Part shown: in pieces, positions 1-5,727 of the stretch | Position numbering within the stretch: position 1 is the first letter of the stretch | Layout of the letters: the number at the start of each line of letters is the position of its first letter | Assembly: GCA_945918815.1 (NCBI GenBank) | Contig: CAMEIU010000113.1 | Coordinates: forward strand, 1 to 7,181 | DNA from: an uncultured Clostridia bacterium | GTDB taxonomy: Bacteria; Bacillota; Clostridia; Oscillospirales; Oscillospiraceae | Direction of reading: 5' to 3' | Length of the DNA: 7,181 nucleotides | Position numbers and translations under genes: made by a program | Notes under the pieces: model-generated | Database searches by the model: none | What the model was told of the DNA's origin: nothing | Seen by the model: only the letters and a program-made list of their open reading frames with translations

Positions 1-1057
1 AGACGTCCTGGGTGCCGTACTCACTGGGCGCTTGCTCGAACACGCCCATGGGGCCGTTGACGAACACGGTCTTGGCGTTCAAAATCGCGGCCCGGTAGGT
101 CTCTGCGGTCTGGCGTCCGATGTCGATGGCGGCAATGTCCGCCGGAATCTGACCCAGCACGGCCTCCTGCCGCTGGCCCTCCGTCACCCAGCTCAGGTCC
201 TCCGGCAGGGTGATCTTCTCGCCGTAGGTCTCATAGAGAGCCTTGGCCTTTTCGATGTACTCGCCGTAGTTGGACTTGAGAATGAAGTCCACGCTGCCCT
301 GGCCGATCTCTTTGCCGAGGGCCGTCAGGAAGATGTTGGCCACCAGGCCGCCGGTGAGGACCCGGTCGGCCACGCCCTTGCCCAGGACCGTCTCCATCAT
401 CAAAAACGCGTCGGAGATCTTCGCGCCGCCGAGGACGAATACACAGGGCCGCTCCGGGGCTTCCATGACCTGGGACACAGTGCAGAATTCCTTCTCAAAG
501 AGCCGGCCCATGTAGGACGGCAGCACCTGCTCGAAGCCGCAGAGGCTGGGCTGATCCCGGTGGGCCGCCGCGAAGGCGTCGCAGACGTACAGATCTGCCA
601 GGGGAGCCAGCTTCTCCACCAGCAGGGTTTTGGCCTGCTGCTCGTGGGTCAGGCGCAGCTTCATCTCAAAGAGGGTCTGCTCCTCGGCCACAAAGCGGAC
701 GTTGTCCAGCAGGAGAATCTCGCCGTCTTTCAGATTTTGAATCTTCTCCCGGGCGGCGGGGCCGCAGACGTCGTCGATCCACTGGACCTCCCGGCCCAGC
801 AGCTGGGCCAGGACGGCGGCGTGGGGCTTGGTGGTGTAGTAGTTCTTATATTCAATGTCGCTGCCCTGATGGGCCAGGAGTACGGTTTTCGCGCCCCGGT
901 CCGACAGCTCCCGGATGGTGGGCACGCAGGCGCGGATGCGGTTTACGCTTTTCAGCGTGCCGCTGGCCCGGTCCACCGGCTGGTTCATATCCACCCGGCA
1001 CAGGACGGTCTTGCCTTGCAGCTCCGCCTCGTCCAGGGTTCTGATTCCAAATCGCAT
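1..1057 (-). CDS. pgk: Phosphoglycerate kinase, archaeal-like, C-terminus cut by window edge
   Basis: Phosphoglycerate kinase: transfers phosphate from 1,3-bisphosphoglycerate to ADP in the cytoplasm, the first ATP-forming step of glycolysis. The reading frame is open for 352 codons from the ATG at 1057 to the left edge; family members have about 390-420 residues, so roughly the last 40-60 are missing. Visible motifs are RVDMNQP (21-27, substrate loop), NRIRA (39-43), DNVRF (118-122), CDAFAAAHR (159-167), VLGGAKISD (208-216, nucleotide side) and NGPMGVFE (334-341). The DAFAAAHRDQPSL and LPSYMGRL stretches resemble archaeal PGKs more than the usual bacterial DAFGTAHR form; that comparison is from memory. 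The start is preceded by AGGAAGG at 1064-1070, and only 13 bases separate it from the gap stop, so the two are almost certainly co-transcribed. An Arg usually found after the HLG or HQS motif appears replaced (H63-Q-G-S66). Confidence 0.95.
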   Translation of the reverse strand, partial: MRFGIRTLDEAELQGKTVLCRVDMNQPVDRASGTLKSVNRIRACVPTIRELSDRGAKTVLLAHQGSDIEYKNYYTTKPHAAVLAQLLGREVQWIDDVCGPAAREKIQNLKDGEILLLDNVRFVAEEQTLFEMKLRLTHEQQAKTLLVEKLAPLADLYVCDAFAAAHRDQPSLCGFEQVLPSYMGRLFEKEFCTVSQVMEAPERPCVFVLGGAKISDAFLMMETVLGKGVADRVLTGGLVANIFLTALGKEIGQGSVDFILKSNYGEYIEKAKALYETYGEKITLPEDLSWVTEGQRQEAVLGQIPADIAAIDIGRQTAETYRAAILNAKTVFVNGPMGVFEQAPSEYGTQDV

Positions 1058-1070
1058 GGCTGTTCCTTCC

Positions 1071-2129
1071 TTACTTCTTGAACCGGCCGATCTTCAGGTA
1101 CTCGTTGGTCTTGGCCGTGCCCTCTTCCCGGGTCAGCTGCATCTGCATGGCGGCGCGGATGCCGTCGATGGTCTCGGGAATGGTGACGGATTCCTGGGGG
1201 ATGTTGATGGCATACATGATGTCGTTGCCGCTCTCCACAATGGAGTCCTCCCACAGGCCGATCTCATACATATCGCCGCGGCGGTTGCCCAGGTCGCGGG
1301 CATACTTGAACAGGCTGGCGTTGCCCTTGAAGCCCTCGTCGATGTTGACCACGCGGATTCTGGGATGCTTCTGGAAGGCTTCCAGAGCCATCTCCTTGGT
1401 GATCTTCTTGCCGTCCTTGGCGGTGGCCAGCACGGTGATGATGTGGCCGTGGGTCACGGGGGTGTGAACCAGAATGCCGGTGGCGTTCACATGGGGCATG
1501 ATGGTCATCAGGTCCACGGCCTGATGGGTGGGGGCCTTCTCCATCTGCAAGGCATTGGTCAGGCCGCGGTGATAGTCGCCGGGATCGGCCACGCGGCGGA
1601 TGATGGTGATGGCGACCTTCTCAATGCCGTAGGCGCGGTCCAGGCAGTCCACGGTGCGGATCAGGCCGGTGGTGTTGCAGGAGGTCAGCTTCAGATAGTT
1701 CTGGCCCAGGCCCTTTTCATAGTTGGCGTAGCCATGGAAGAACACGTCGGCCACGGAGTTCTTCTCGCCGCCCTGGAAGATGGCTTTGACGCCGTACTTC
1801 TCATAGTAGTTGGCCTTGTTCTTGGCGCCCACGCCGCCGGGGGCGGAGTCCAGCATGATGTCCACTTTCTTGCACAGGTCTTCAAAGGTGCCGGCCACGG
1901 GAATGTCCTTGGCGGCGAAGGCGGCCTCGTCGGCGCCGTCCACCAGGTACAGGTTGTATTTCACGCCGTTGGCGCCGATCATGTCGTTCTCCCGCAGGGC
2001 TTGCAGAGAGAGGGTCGGGGCCAGGTCCGCGATGCCGACCAGCTCCATGTCACCTTGCATTGCCACGCCGTCCGCCAGCCGCTGTCCGATGGTGCCGTAA
2101 CCGGCCACGCCTACTTTAATCTTTGCCAT
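1071..2129 (-). CDS. gap: Type II (archaeal-type) glyceraldehyde-3-phosphate dehydrogenase
   Basis: This 352-residue enzyme should oxidise glyceraldehyde-3-phosphate to 1,3-bisphosphoglycerate with NAD(P)+, the substrate of the kinase encoded next. It belongs to the type II family found mainly in archaea (EC 1.2.1.59 class), not the common bacterial GapA. Seen in the sequence: an N-terminal Rossmann loop GYGTIG (residues 10-15), the catalytic cysteine motif SCNTTGL with Cys151, the RRVADPGDYHRG segment (178-189), and a TPVTHGHI segment (223-230) whose His227 or His229 is the likely catalytic histidine. The length fits the family (about 335-345), with a slightly long C-terminus. The start at 2129 has GGAGGAC at 2137-2143, seven bases upstream. 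It is the first gene of a gap-pgk operon behind a near-consensus promoter and diverges from a DeoR regulator. Cofactor preference (NAD versus NADP) cannot be read safely. Confidence in family is high. Confidence 0.95.
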   Translation of the reverse strand: MAKIKVGVAGYGTIGQRLADGVAMQGDMELVGIADLAPTLSLQALRENDMIGANGVKYNLYLVDGADEAAFAAKDIPVAGTFEDLCKKVDIMLDSAPGGVGAKNKANYYEKYGVKAIFQGGEKNSVADVFFHGYANYEKGLGQNYLKLTSCNTTGLIRTVDCLDRAYGIEKVAITIIRRVADPGDYHRGLTNALQMEKAPTHQAVDLMTIMPHVNATGILVHTPVTHGHIITVLATAKDGKKITKEMALEAFQKHPRIRVVNIDEGFKGNASLFKYARDLGNRRGDMYEIGLWEDSIVESGNDIMYAINIPQESVTIPETIDGIRAAMQMQLTREEGTAKTNEYLKIGRFKK

Positions 2130-2136
2130 AATTTAT

Positions 2137-2143
2137 GTCCTCC
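2137..2143 (-). promoter_or_regulatory. Ribosome binding site of gap
   Basis: Reads GGAGGAC on the minus strand, seven bases before the ATG at 2129. It is a strong Shine-Dalgarno match and fixes the gap start. Confidence 0.85.
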
Positions 2144-2187
2144 ATTTCGATGTACCTTCTGGCATACCGCCAGGATCTTATGGCATG

Positions 2188-2216
2188 ATTGTAGCATCTG
2201 ACGAGAGAACTGTCAA
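2188..2216 (-). promoter_or_regulatory. Promoter of the gap-pgk operon
   Basis: On the minus strand a perfect TTGACA -35 box (2216-2211) is followed by a 17-base spacer and a TACAAT -10 box (2193-2188, five of six consensus bases). Transcription would start near 2181, giving a leader of about 50 bases before the gap ATG. The match to a housekeeping sigma-70/SigA promoter is strong, as expected for a central glycolytic operon. The -35 box overlaps the left arm of the inverted repeat at 2215-2243, so a bound regulator could block it. Confidence 0.8.
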
Positions 2217-2243
2217 TTTCAAATATCAAATTTTTGTGAAATT
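2215..2243. promoter_or_regulatory. Possible operator: inverted repeat between divergent promoters
   Basis: AATTTCA (2215-2221) and its exact complement TGAAATT (2237-2243) are separated by 15 bases. Equivalent positions of the two arms are 22 bases apart, about two helical turns. The left arm touches the -35 box of gap. The adjacent DeoR-family gene makes this a reasonable operator candidate, but the whole gap is AT-rich and short inverted repeats can arise there by chance. Confidence 0.35.
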
Positions 2244-2284
2244 TCTTTTATTTTGAACTGAAGTTACCAAAAATAACAAAACAG

Positions 2285-2313
2285 TTGACATTTTTTTAGA
2301 ACGGCGTTATAGT
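2285..2313 (+). promoter_or_regulatory. Promoter of the deoR-php operon
   Basis: A perfect TTGACA (2285-2290), a 17-base spacer and TATAGT (2308-2313, five of six) form a strong SigA-type promoter. Transcription would start near 2320, leaving a very short leader before the ribosome site GGGAGG at 2330-2335 and the ATG at 2343. Its -35 box lies about 70 bases from the -35 box of the divergent gap promoter. Confidence 0.8.
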
Positions 2314-2342
2314 AACAGTACGAAAAAAAGGGAGGAAGCGGG

Positions 2343-3101
2343 ATGAAGGACGCCAGACGAAAACAGATGGAGGCGCTGATCGCCGAGCGGCAGACCGTCA
2401 CCATGGAGGCCCTGCGGGACGCCTTCAACGTGTCCATGAACACGGTGCGGGCCGACGTGGCCTACCTGGTCCAGACCGGCGCGGTGGAGAAGGTCTACGG
2501 CGGCGTGCGGGCCGTGTCCCATCAGGAGGTGCCCCTGTTCACCCAGCGGGCCACCCAGCATCCCGACGCCAAGCGGCAGATCGCCCGCCAGGCCGAGGCG
2601 TTGATTGCCGACCGGGACGTCATCTATGTGGATGCCGGTACCACCACCATGCACCTGATCGACTGCCTGGACAACGCCAAGCGCGTGACCATTCTGACCG
2701 GGAACCTCTATGTCATCTCTCAGGCGGCGGCCAAGCCCAATGTGGAGCTGATTGTTCTGCCCGGCGTCCTGAACCGGCGCACCAATTCGGTGATTGACGG
2801 CAGCACCCTGGAATTTCTGGCCCGATATCAGGTCCACAAGGCGTTCATGGGCGTCTCCGGCGTGTCGGCTGACGGGCGGCTGTGCGTCTCCACCTACGCG
2901 GAATATGAATTGAAAAAGCTGGCGGTCCAGCAGAGCCAACGGGCCTATCTGCTGGTGGATTCCAGCAAATTCGGCGGCGCGGGCCTTATGTCCTACGGCG
3001 CTTTGGAGAACATGAAGCAGATCATCACCGATTCCGGCTGCCCGGACCATATCCGGCAGCTCTGCGCCGTAAAGAACATTCCTTTGACGATTCTTCCATA
3101 A
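2343..3101 (+). CDS. DeoR/GlpR-family transcriptional regulator
   Basis: A 252-residue cytoplasmic transcription factor of normal family length. The N-terminal winged helix-turn-helix covers about residues 3-58, with the recognition helix in the FNVSMNTVRADVAYL stretch and the wing ending in VYGGVRA (51-57). The C-terminal DeoR sensor domain (about 75-230) has the sugar-phosphate-site motifs VDAGTTT (96-102), GNLYV (120-124), GVSG (170-173) and DSSKF (206-210). Family members usually repress sugar or polyol operons and are released by a phosphorylated intermediate. The start has GGGAGG at 2330-2335, seven bases before the ATG. Its divergent position beside gap-pgk, and its co-transcription with a PHP phosphoesterase 22 bases downstream, suggest it controls one or both of these operons. 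The effector is unknown. Triose- or hexose-phosphates are reasonable guesses from context only. Confidence 0.92.
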   Translation: MKDARRKQMEALIAERQTVTMEALRDAFNVSMNTVRADVAYLVQTGAVEKVYGGVRAVSHQEVPLFTQRATQHPDAKRQIARQAEALIADRDVIYVDAGTTTMHLIDCLDNAKRVTILTGNLYVISQAAAKPNVELIVLPGVLNRRTNSVIDGSTLEFLARYQVHKAFMGVSGVSADGRLCVSTYAEYELKKLAVQQSQRAYLLVDSSKFGGAGLMSYGALENMKQIITDSGCPDHIRQLCAVKNIPLTILP

Positions 3102-3110
3102 ACCGACCAG

Positions 3111-3116
3111 AAGGAG
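3111..3116 (+). promoter_or_regulatory. Ribosome binding site deciding the PHP start
   Basis: AAGGAG lies seven bases before the ATG at 3124. An in-frame TTG at 3118 would be only one base away, so ATG 3124 is the better start. Confidence 0.85.
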
Positions 3117-3123
3117 ATTGGCT

Positions 3124-3792
3124 ATGTATAAGATCGAAACCCATCTGCACACCCGCTATTCCAGCAAATGCGGCTGGCTGGACGCCGAGACCCTGGCCAA
3201 CGGCTACAAGGCCGCCGGTTACGACGCCGTCATCGTCACGGATCACTATAACCGCACCACCTTCGACCACCTGGGCGTGGACCTCCACTCCGATGCGGAC
3301 AAGGTCGCCGCTTTTTTGACCGGTTACCGCCGGATGGTGGAGGCCGGGGAGAAGGTGGGCCTGAAGGTCTTCCGCGGCGCGGAGCTCCGCTTTGACGAGA
3401 GCGACAACGACTATCTGCTCTACGGCTGGCGGGACGAGCTGCTGGCGGACCCGGAGACCATCTTCGCCATGGGCATCGCGGCCTTTTCTCCCATCGCCCG
3501 GGGCCAGGGCGCCTTGATCGTCCAGGCCCACCCCTACCGGAAAAAATGCACTCCCGCCATCGCCTGCTATCTGGACGGCGTGGAGGTGCAGAATCTGAAC
3601 CCCAGACATGAGAATCACAACGAGCGGGCCGTGGAATACGCTCAGCAGTTCGGTCTCCTGGGCCTGGCCGGCTCCGACTGCCACCGGAAAGAGGACATCG
3701 GCGTCACCGGCATCCTGACCAAAGAGCTGCCCAGCGACAGCTTCGGCATGATGCGCCTGATCCGCTCGAGAAATTTCCAGCTGATGGCGTAA
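3124..3792 (+). CDS. PHP-domain metal-dependent phosphoesterase
   Basis: A 222-residue single-domain protein of the polymerase-and-histidinol-phosphatase (PHP) superfamily, a TIM-barrel-like fold that hydrolyses phosphate esters with two or three metal ions. The metal-ligand motifs are visible in order: HLH (His7, His9), TDH (Asp40, His41), GAE (Glu87), QAHP (His136), a possible ligand at His162, and GSDCH (Asp185, His187). The set looks complete, so the protein should be active. No DNA polymerase or HisK-specific extension is present. It follows the DeoR-family gene after 22 bases with its own ribosome site, so the two form an operon. Known relatives act on histidinol phosphate, nucleoside 3',5'-bisphosphates or unknown small phosphates. 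The substrate here cannot be read from sequence; a sugar phosphate linked to the regulator's signal is a guess. Confidence 0.9.
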   Translation: MYKIETHLHTRYSSKCGWLDAETLANGYKAAGYDAVIVTDHYNRTTFDHLGVDLHSDADKVAAFLTGYRRMVEAGEKVGLKVFRGAELRFDESDNDYLLYGWRDELLADPETIFAMGIAAFSPIARGQGALIVQAHPYRKKCTPAIACYLDGVEVQNLNPRHENHNERAVEYAQQFGLLGLAGSDCHRKEDIGVTGILTKELPSDSFGMMRLIRSRNFQLMA

Positions 3793-3857
3793 AAAGCATT
3801 TATGACGATCGGGCTTCGTAAGCACTTGAATTTTGATGCCAAGGTTCTGCCCCGCAT

Positions 3858-4031
3858 TGTCATTGCGGCACCCGCAGGCGCATACAAGCGAGCAACCGCC
3901 GCTTGCGGCGGCTCTTAGCGAGTCGTAATCCGCATCTCAAACGCTGTAATTTTTTGAGTGCTTCCGTAAAATCAGTCTGTACAAGGGGGGAGCGGATTGC
4001 CACGCCGGCCTGCGGCCTCCTCGCAATGACA
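3858..4031. repeat. 174-base palindrome-rich element with 10-base terminal inverted repeats
   Basis: TGTCATTGCG (3858-3867) is repeated in exact inverse as CGCAATGACA (4022-4031). Inside are a perfect 7-base-pair stem with a two-base loop (CCGCCGC-TT-GCGGCGG, 3896-3911) and GGCC-TGC-GGCC (4007-4017), the latter flanked by ATTGC (3996-4000) and GCAAT (4023-4027). The right part, from about 3990, matches the style of dispersed palindromic repeats of the TCATTGCGAG...GGCAATCCG type known from many bacterial genomes. That identification is from memory. It could be a small non-autonomous element or two REP-like units side by side. I see no target-site duplication and no coding capacity. Confidence 0.55.
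3896..3911. repeat. GC-rich perfect hairpin within the intergenic element
   Basis: CCGCCGC (3896-3902), TT, GCGGCGG (3905-3911): a perfect 7-base-pair stem, extended by GAGC/CTC flanks across a two-base bulge. There is no T-run after it on either strand, so it is not an obvious terminator. Confidence 0.6.
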
Positions 4032-4073
4032 CGGAAGGAAAAACACTTGCAGAAATTTGGCGGCTGCATATCT

Positions 4074-4119
4074 GAAAACAGCGAAGAGAGACACGGATGT
4101 GCCTCTCTTCGCTGTTTTC
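4074..4119. terminator. 17-base-pair hairpin, terminator of the SLH gene and probably bidirectional
   Basis: GAAAACAGCGAAGAGAG (4074-4090) pairs exactly with 4103-4119. CAC/GTG (4092-4094 and 4099-4101) extends the stem past one mismatch to a GGAT loop. A-rich 5' and T-rich 3' ends on both strands (AAAACAGC...GCTGTTTT) give a U-rich 3' arm whichever way it is read. It starts 20 bases beyond the stop of the leftward SLH gene. It would also stop rightward transcription from the deoR-php operon. Confidence 0.8.
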
Positions 4120-4139
4120 CGGGAAAGCGTCATAGCCTG

Positions 4140-5567
4140 TCAGGAATATGTGGCCAGGCTGTAGCCGACCAATTCCAGGTTGGCATCCAAAAATACGAAA
4201 AGCGTGTAGCAGCTGGCCCGTTGGTTGTGCTTGTAGGGCGGCACCTGAATGTACGGATTTTCGACGGGATCGCCGTGCTTGTCGCTATCGGGATGGTTCC
4301 GCATGGTGAGCAAATGGTTGCTGACATACTTTTTGATGGGAACAGAGACCGTGGCCTGGGCGGATGCGCCGCCGGCGATTTCTTCAATCCAGACCGCGTT
4401 TTCGGGGATTCCGGAGAAGCGGTATACCAGGCGCTTCTCTTCCCACTCCGTTTCACAGGGGATGACGGGGAGATTCTGGAACGTCTTGTCGAAGTCTGCC
4501 ACAGCGGCGTCCATCAAGGCCCGGGAATCCATACGGCAGGAGACCATGGTGAGAATATCGGGCGTCTCCGCGCTCCAGAAGCCGTAGGCGACCACGAAGC
4601 CCCTCCGGTCGGTCAGCAGCAGGCAGGCCACTTTGCCTGCGGGCATACAGATCGAGGCATTCAGATCCCGGTTTTTGGAATAATCTCCGTCCACACAGTC
4701 CAGGGCATAGTCTCTCAGCGCGTCGACCAGGAGCGTTTCCCCCTGGTTGGGAGCAGGTTCTTTCAGGAGCGCCATATAGTTGTCGTAAGCCGGGGCCACC
4801 TTGCTCAGGTCTTCCGACGCGACCCAGCCATCCTCGGCCACGGGAACGATGGTCTCCGTCCCGCCCGCAGCCAGCAGCTGGCGGGCAAAGAGGCGGTATT
4901 GACTGTCCAGGCTCCGCTGGGGCGGCACGCTGGACCTTGCCGCTGCGGCGGAGACGGCTCCGTCCGCGACCAGAGCATCCAAGAGCGTGGCCGTTCCGCT
5001 CTTTTTCGCCGTTCCCAGGGCAAAGGCGGAGACGATGGCCGCGTCGCCCCGCAGGAACGCTTTGTTGTTGGCCGCAGTGTAGCTCCCGTCGGTGACGCCC
5101 AGAGCGTCGGTTTTGTCCCAGGCGGCGTCCCAGGAGAAATCCGTCTCAGAGGAATAGCCCAGGGCCCGCAGCACAAAAGTCAGATATTGGGCGGCGGTGA
5201 CGGTCTGCTTGCCGCCGAAGGTCGTGTCGCCCGTGCCGTTGGTCAGGCCGTTGGCGTAGGCATAGCCCACATAGGGCTCCGCCCAGGGATCCACGTCCGT
5301 AAAGGGCGTCTCCCAGGTCCCGTCCAGGGCCTCTTCCTCTTTGCCCAGCAGGCGAATCAGCATGGCCACGGCCTCCTGCCGGGTGGGCGCCCGGTCCAGG
5401 CCGTAATTGGGCGAGCCGTCCGCTTGGAGGCCGACGCCGTTGAAAAGGCCCAGACTGTGCAGATAATCCGCCGCCTCCAGGGCTTCGGAACCGGCGGCGC
5501 AGATGGGAACGGCCAGACCAATCAGCAGCGCCAGAATCAGCGTCAGACAGAGCAGCGTTCGCTTCAT
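4140..5567 (-). CDS. Secreted SLH-domain surface protein with unknown C-terminal domain
   Basis: A 475-residue exported protein. It starts with a signal peptide: basic MKRT, a long hydrophobic core (about 5-20) and a probable cleavage near Ala24/Ala25. There is no good lipobox. S-layer-homology repeats follow: one around 30-77 (APTRQEAVAMLIRLLG), a clear second around 88-137 (PFTDVDPWAEPYVGYAYANG), and a degenerate third around 140-185. SLH repeats bind secondary cell-wall polymer, so the protein is probably anchored on the outer wall. Residues of about 215-475 match no family I recognise; this part has Cys residues at 291, 307, 315, 344, 371 and 453 and no transmembrane helix. I chose ATG 5567 because AAGGAG lies eight bases upstream; ATG 5573 would leave only two. 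It is monocistronic and ends in the hairpin at 4074-4119. Confidence 0.88.
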   Translation of the reverse strand: MKRTLLCLTLILALLIGLAVPICAAGSEALEAADYLHSLGLFNGVGLQADGSPNYGLDRAPTRQEAVAMLIRLLGKEEEALDGTWETPFTDVDPWAEPYVGYAYANGLTNGTGDTTFGGKQTVTAAQYLTFVLRALGYSSETDFSWDAAWDKTDALGVTDGSYTAANNKAFLRGDAAIVSAFALGTAKKSGTATLLDALVADGAVSAAAARSSVPPQRSLDSQYRLFARQLLAAGGTETIVPVAEDGWVASEDLSKVAPAYDNYMALLKEPAPNQGETLLVDALRDYALDCVDGDYSKNRDLNASICMPAGKVACLLLTDRRGFVVAYGFWSAETPDILTMVSCRMDSRALMDAAVADFDKTFQNLPVIPCETEWEEKRLVYRFSGIPENAVWIEEIAGGASAQATVSVPIKKYVSNHLLTMRNHPDSDKHGDPVENPYIQVPPYKHNQRASCYTLFVFLDANLELVGYSLATYS

Positions 5568-5575
5568 TTCCATCG

Positions 5576-5581
5576 CTCCTT
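5576..5581 (-). promoter_or_regulatory. Ribosome binding site of the SLH gene
   Basis: AAGGAG on the minus strand lies eight bases before ATG 5567 and two bases before the alternative ATG 5573, so the former is preferred. Confidence 0.7.
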
Positions 5582-5597
5582 CTCGTTTTCTATTCAT

Positions 5598-5626
5598 ATT
5601 ATAACAGACAACCGGCAGGGGAACAA
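5598..5626 (-). promoter_or_regulatory. Putative promoter of the SLH gene
   Basis: A perfect TATAAT -10 box (5603-5598 on the minus strand) has a weak -35 box, TTGTTC (5626-5621), 17 bases upstream. Only the first three -35 bases fit consensus, so the promoter may be moderate or need an activator. The transcription start would be near 5591, giving a leader of about 24 bases. Confidence 0.55.
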
Positions 5627-5663
5627 GAGACAGATCTTCGGACCGAAAAATCCGCCCCAGGAC

Positions 5664-5692
5664 TTGACCTTCGGACGGTTTCGTGCTATGTT
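5664..5692 (+). promoter_or_regulatory. Promoter of the D-2-hydroxyacid dehydrogenase gene
   Basis: TTGACC (5664-5669, five of six), a 17-base spacer and TATGTT (5687-5692) fit a SigA promoter. Because the -10 box lies at 5687-5692, the in-frame GTG at 5683 cannot be the start of translation. An 8-base direct repeat, CTTCGGAC, at 5636 and 5669 brackets the -35 box. Confidence 0.7.
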
Positions 5693-5712
5693 GCGTTATA
5701 CAAACAAAGTGC

Positions 5713-5718
5713 AAGGAG
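5713..5718 (+). promoter_or_regulatory. Ribosome binding site of the dehydrogenase gene
   Basis: AAGGAG lies nine bases before ATG 5728 and fixes that start over the upstream GTG at 5683. Confidence 0.8.
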
Positions 5719-5727
5719 CGCGAGAGC

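Larger units (their letters stand above)
3793..4073. other. Gene-free repeat-rich intergenic stretch
   Basis: No credible gene is visible between the PHP stop and the hairpin at 4074. The stretch contains an element bounded by inverted repeats (3858-4031), a GC-rich stem at 3896-3911, and a further 7-base inverted pair AAGCACT (3820-3826) and AGTGCTT (3957-3963). The open frames crossing it lack ribosome sites and extend antisense into neighbouring genes, so I treat them as noncoding. Confidence 0.6.

Noticed and set aside
32..1081. Long rightward open frame opposite pgk
   Set aside because: It is antisense to a clear pgk frame, has no ribosome site and its composition (rich in G, H, Q, L, V, D) is typical of the complement of a GC-rich gene.
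2130..2187. Riboswitch or leader attenuator ahead of gap
   Set aside because: The inferred leader is only about 50 bases with no stable hairpin plus T-run, too short for known riboswitch classes.
915..2201. Rightward 428-codon open frame opposite gap
   Set aside because: It is antisense to the type II GAPDH gene, low in complexity and without family features or a ribosome site.
3858..4119. CRISPR array or small structured RNA gene
   Set aside because: The repeats here are inverted and occur once or twice, not as regularly spaced direct repeats, and no promoter-like boxes mark an RNA gene.
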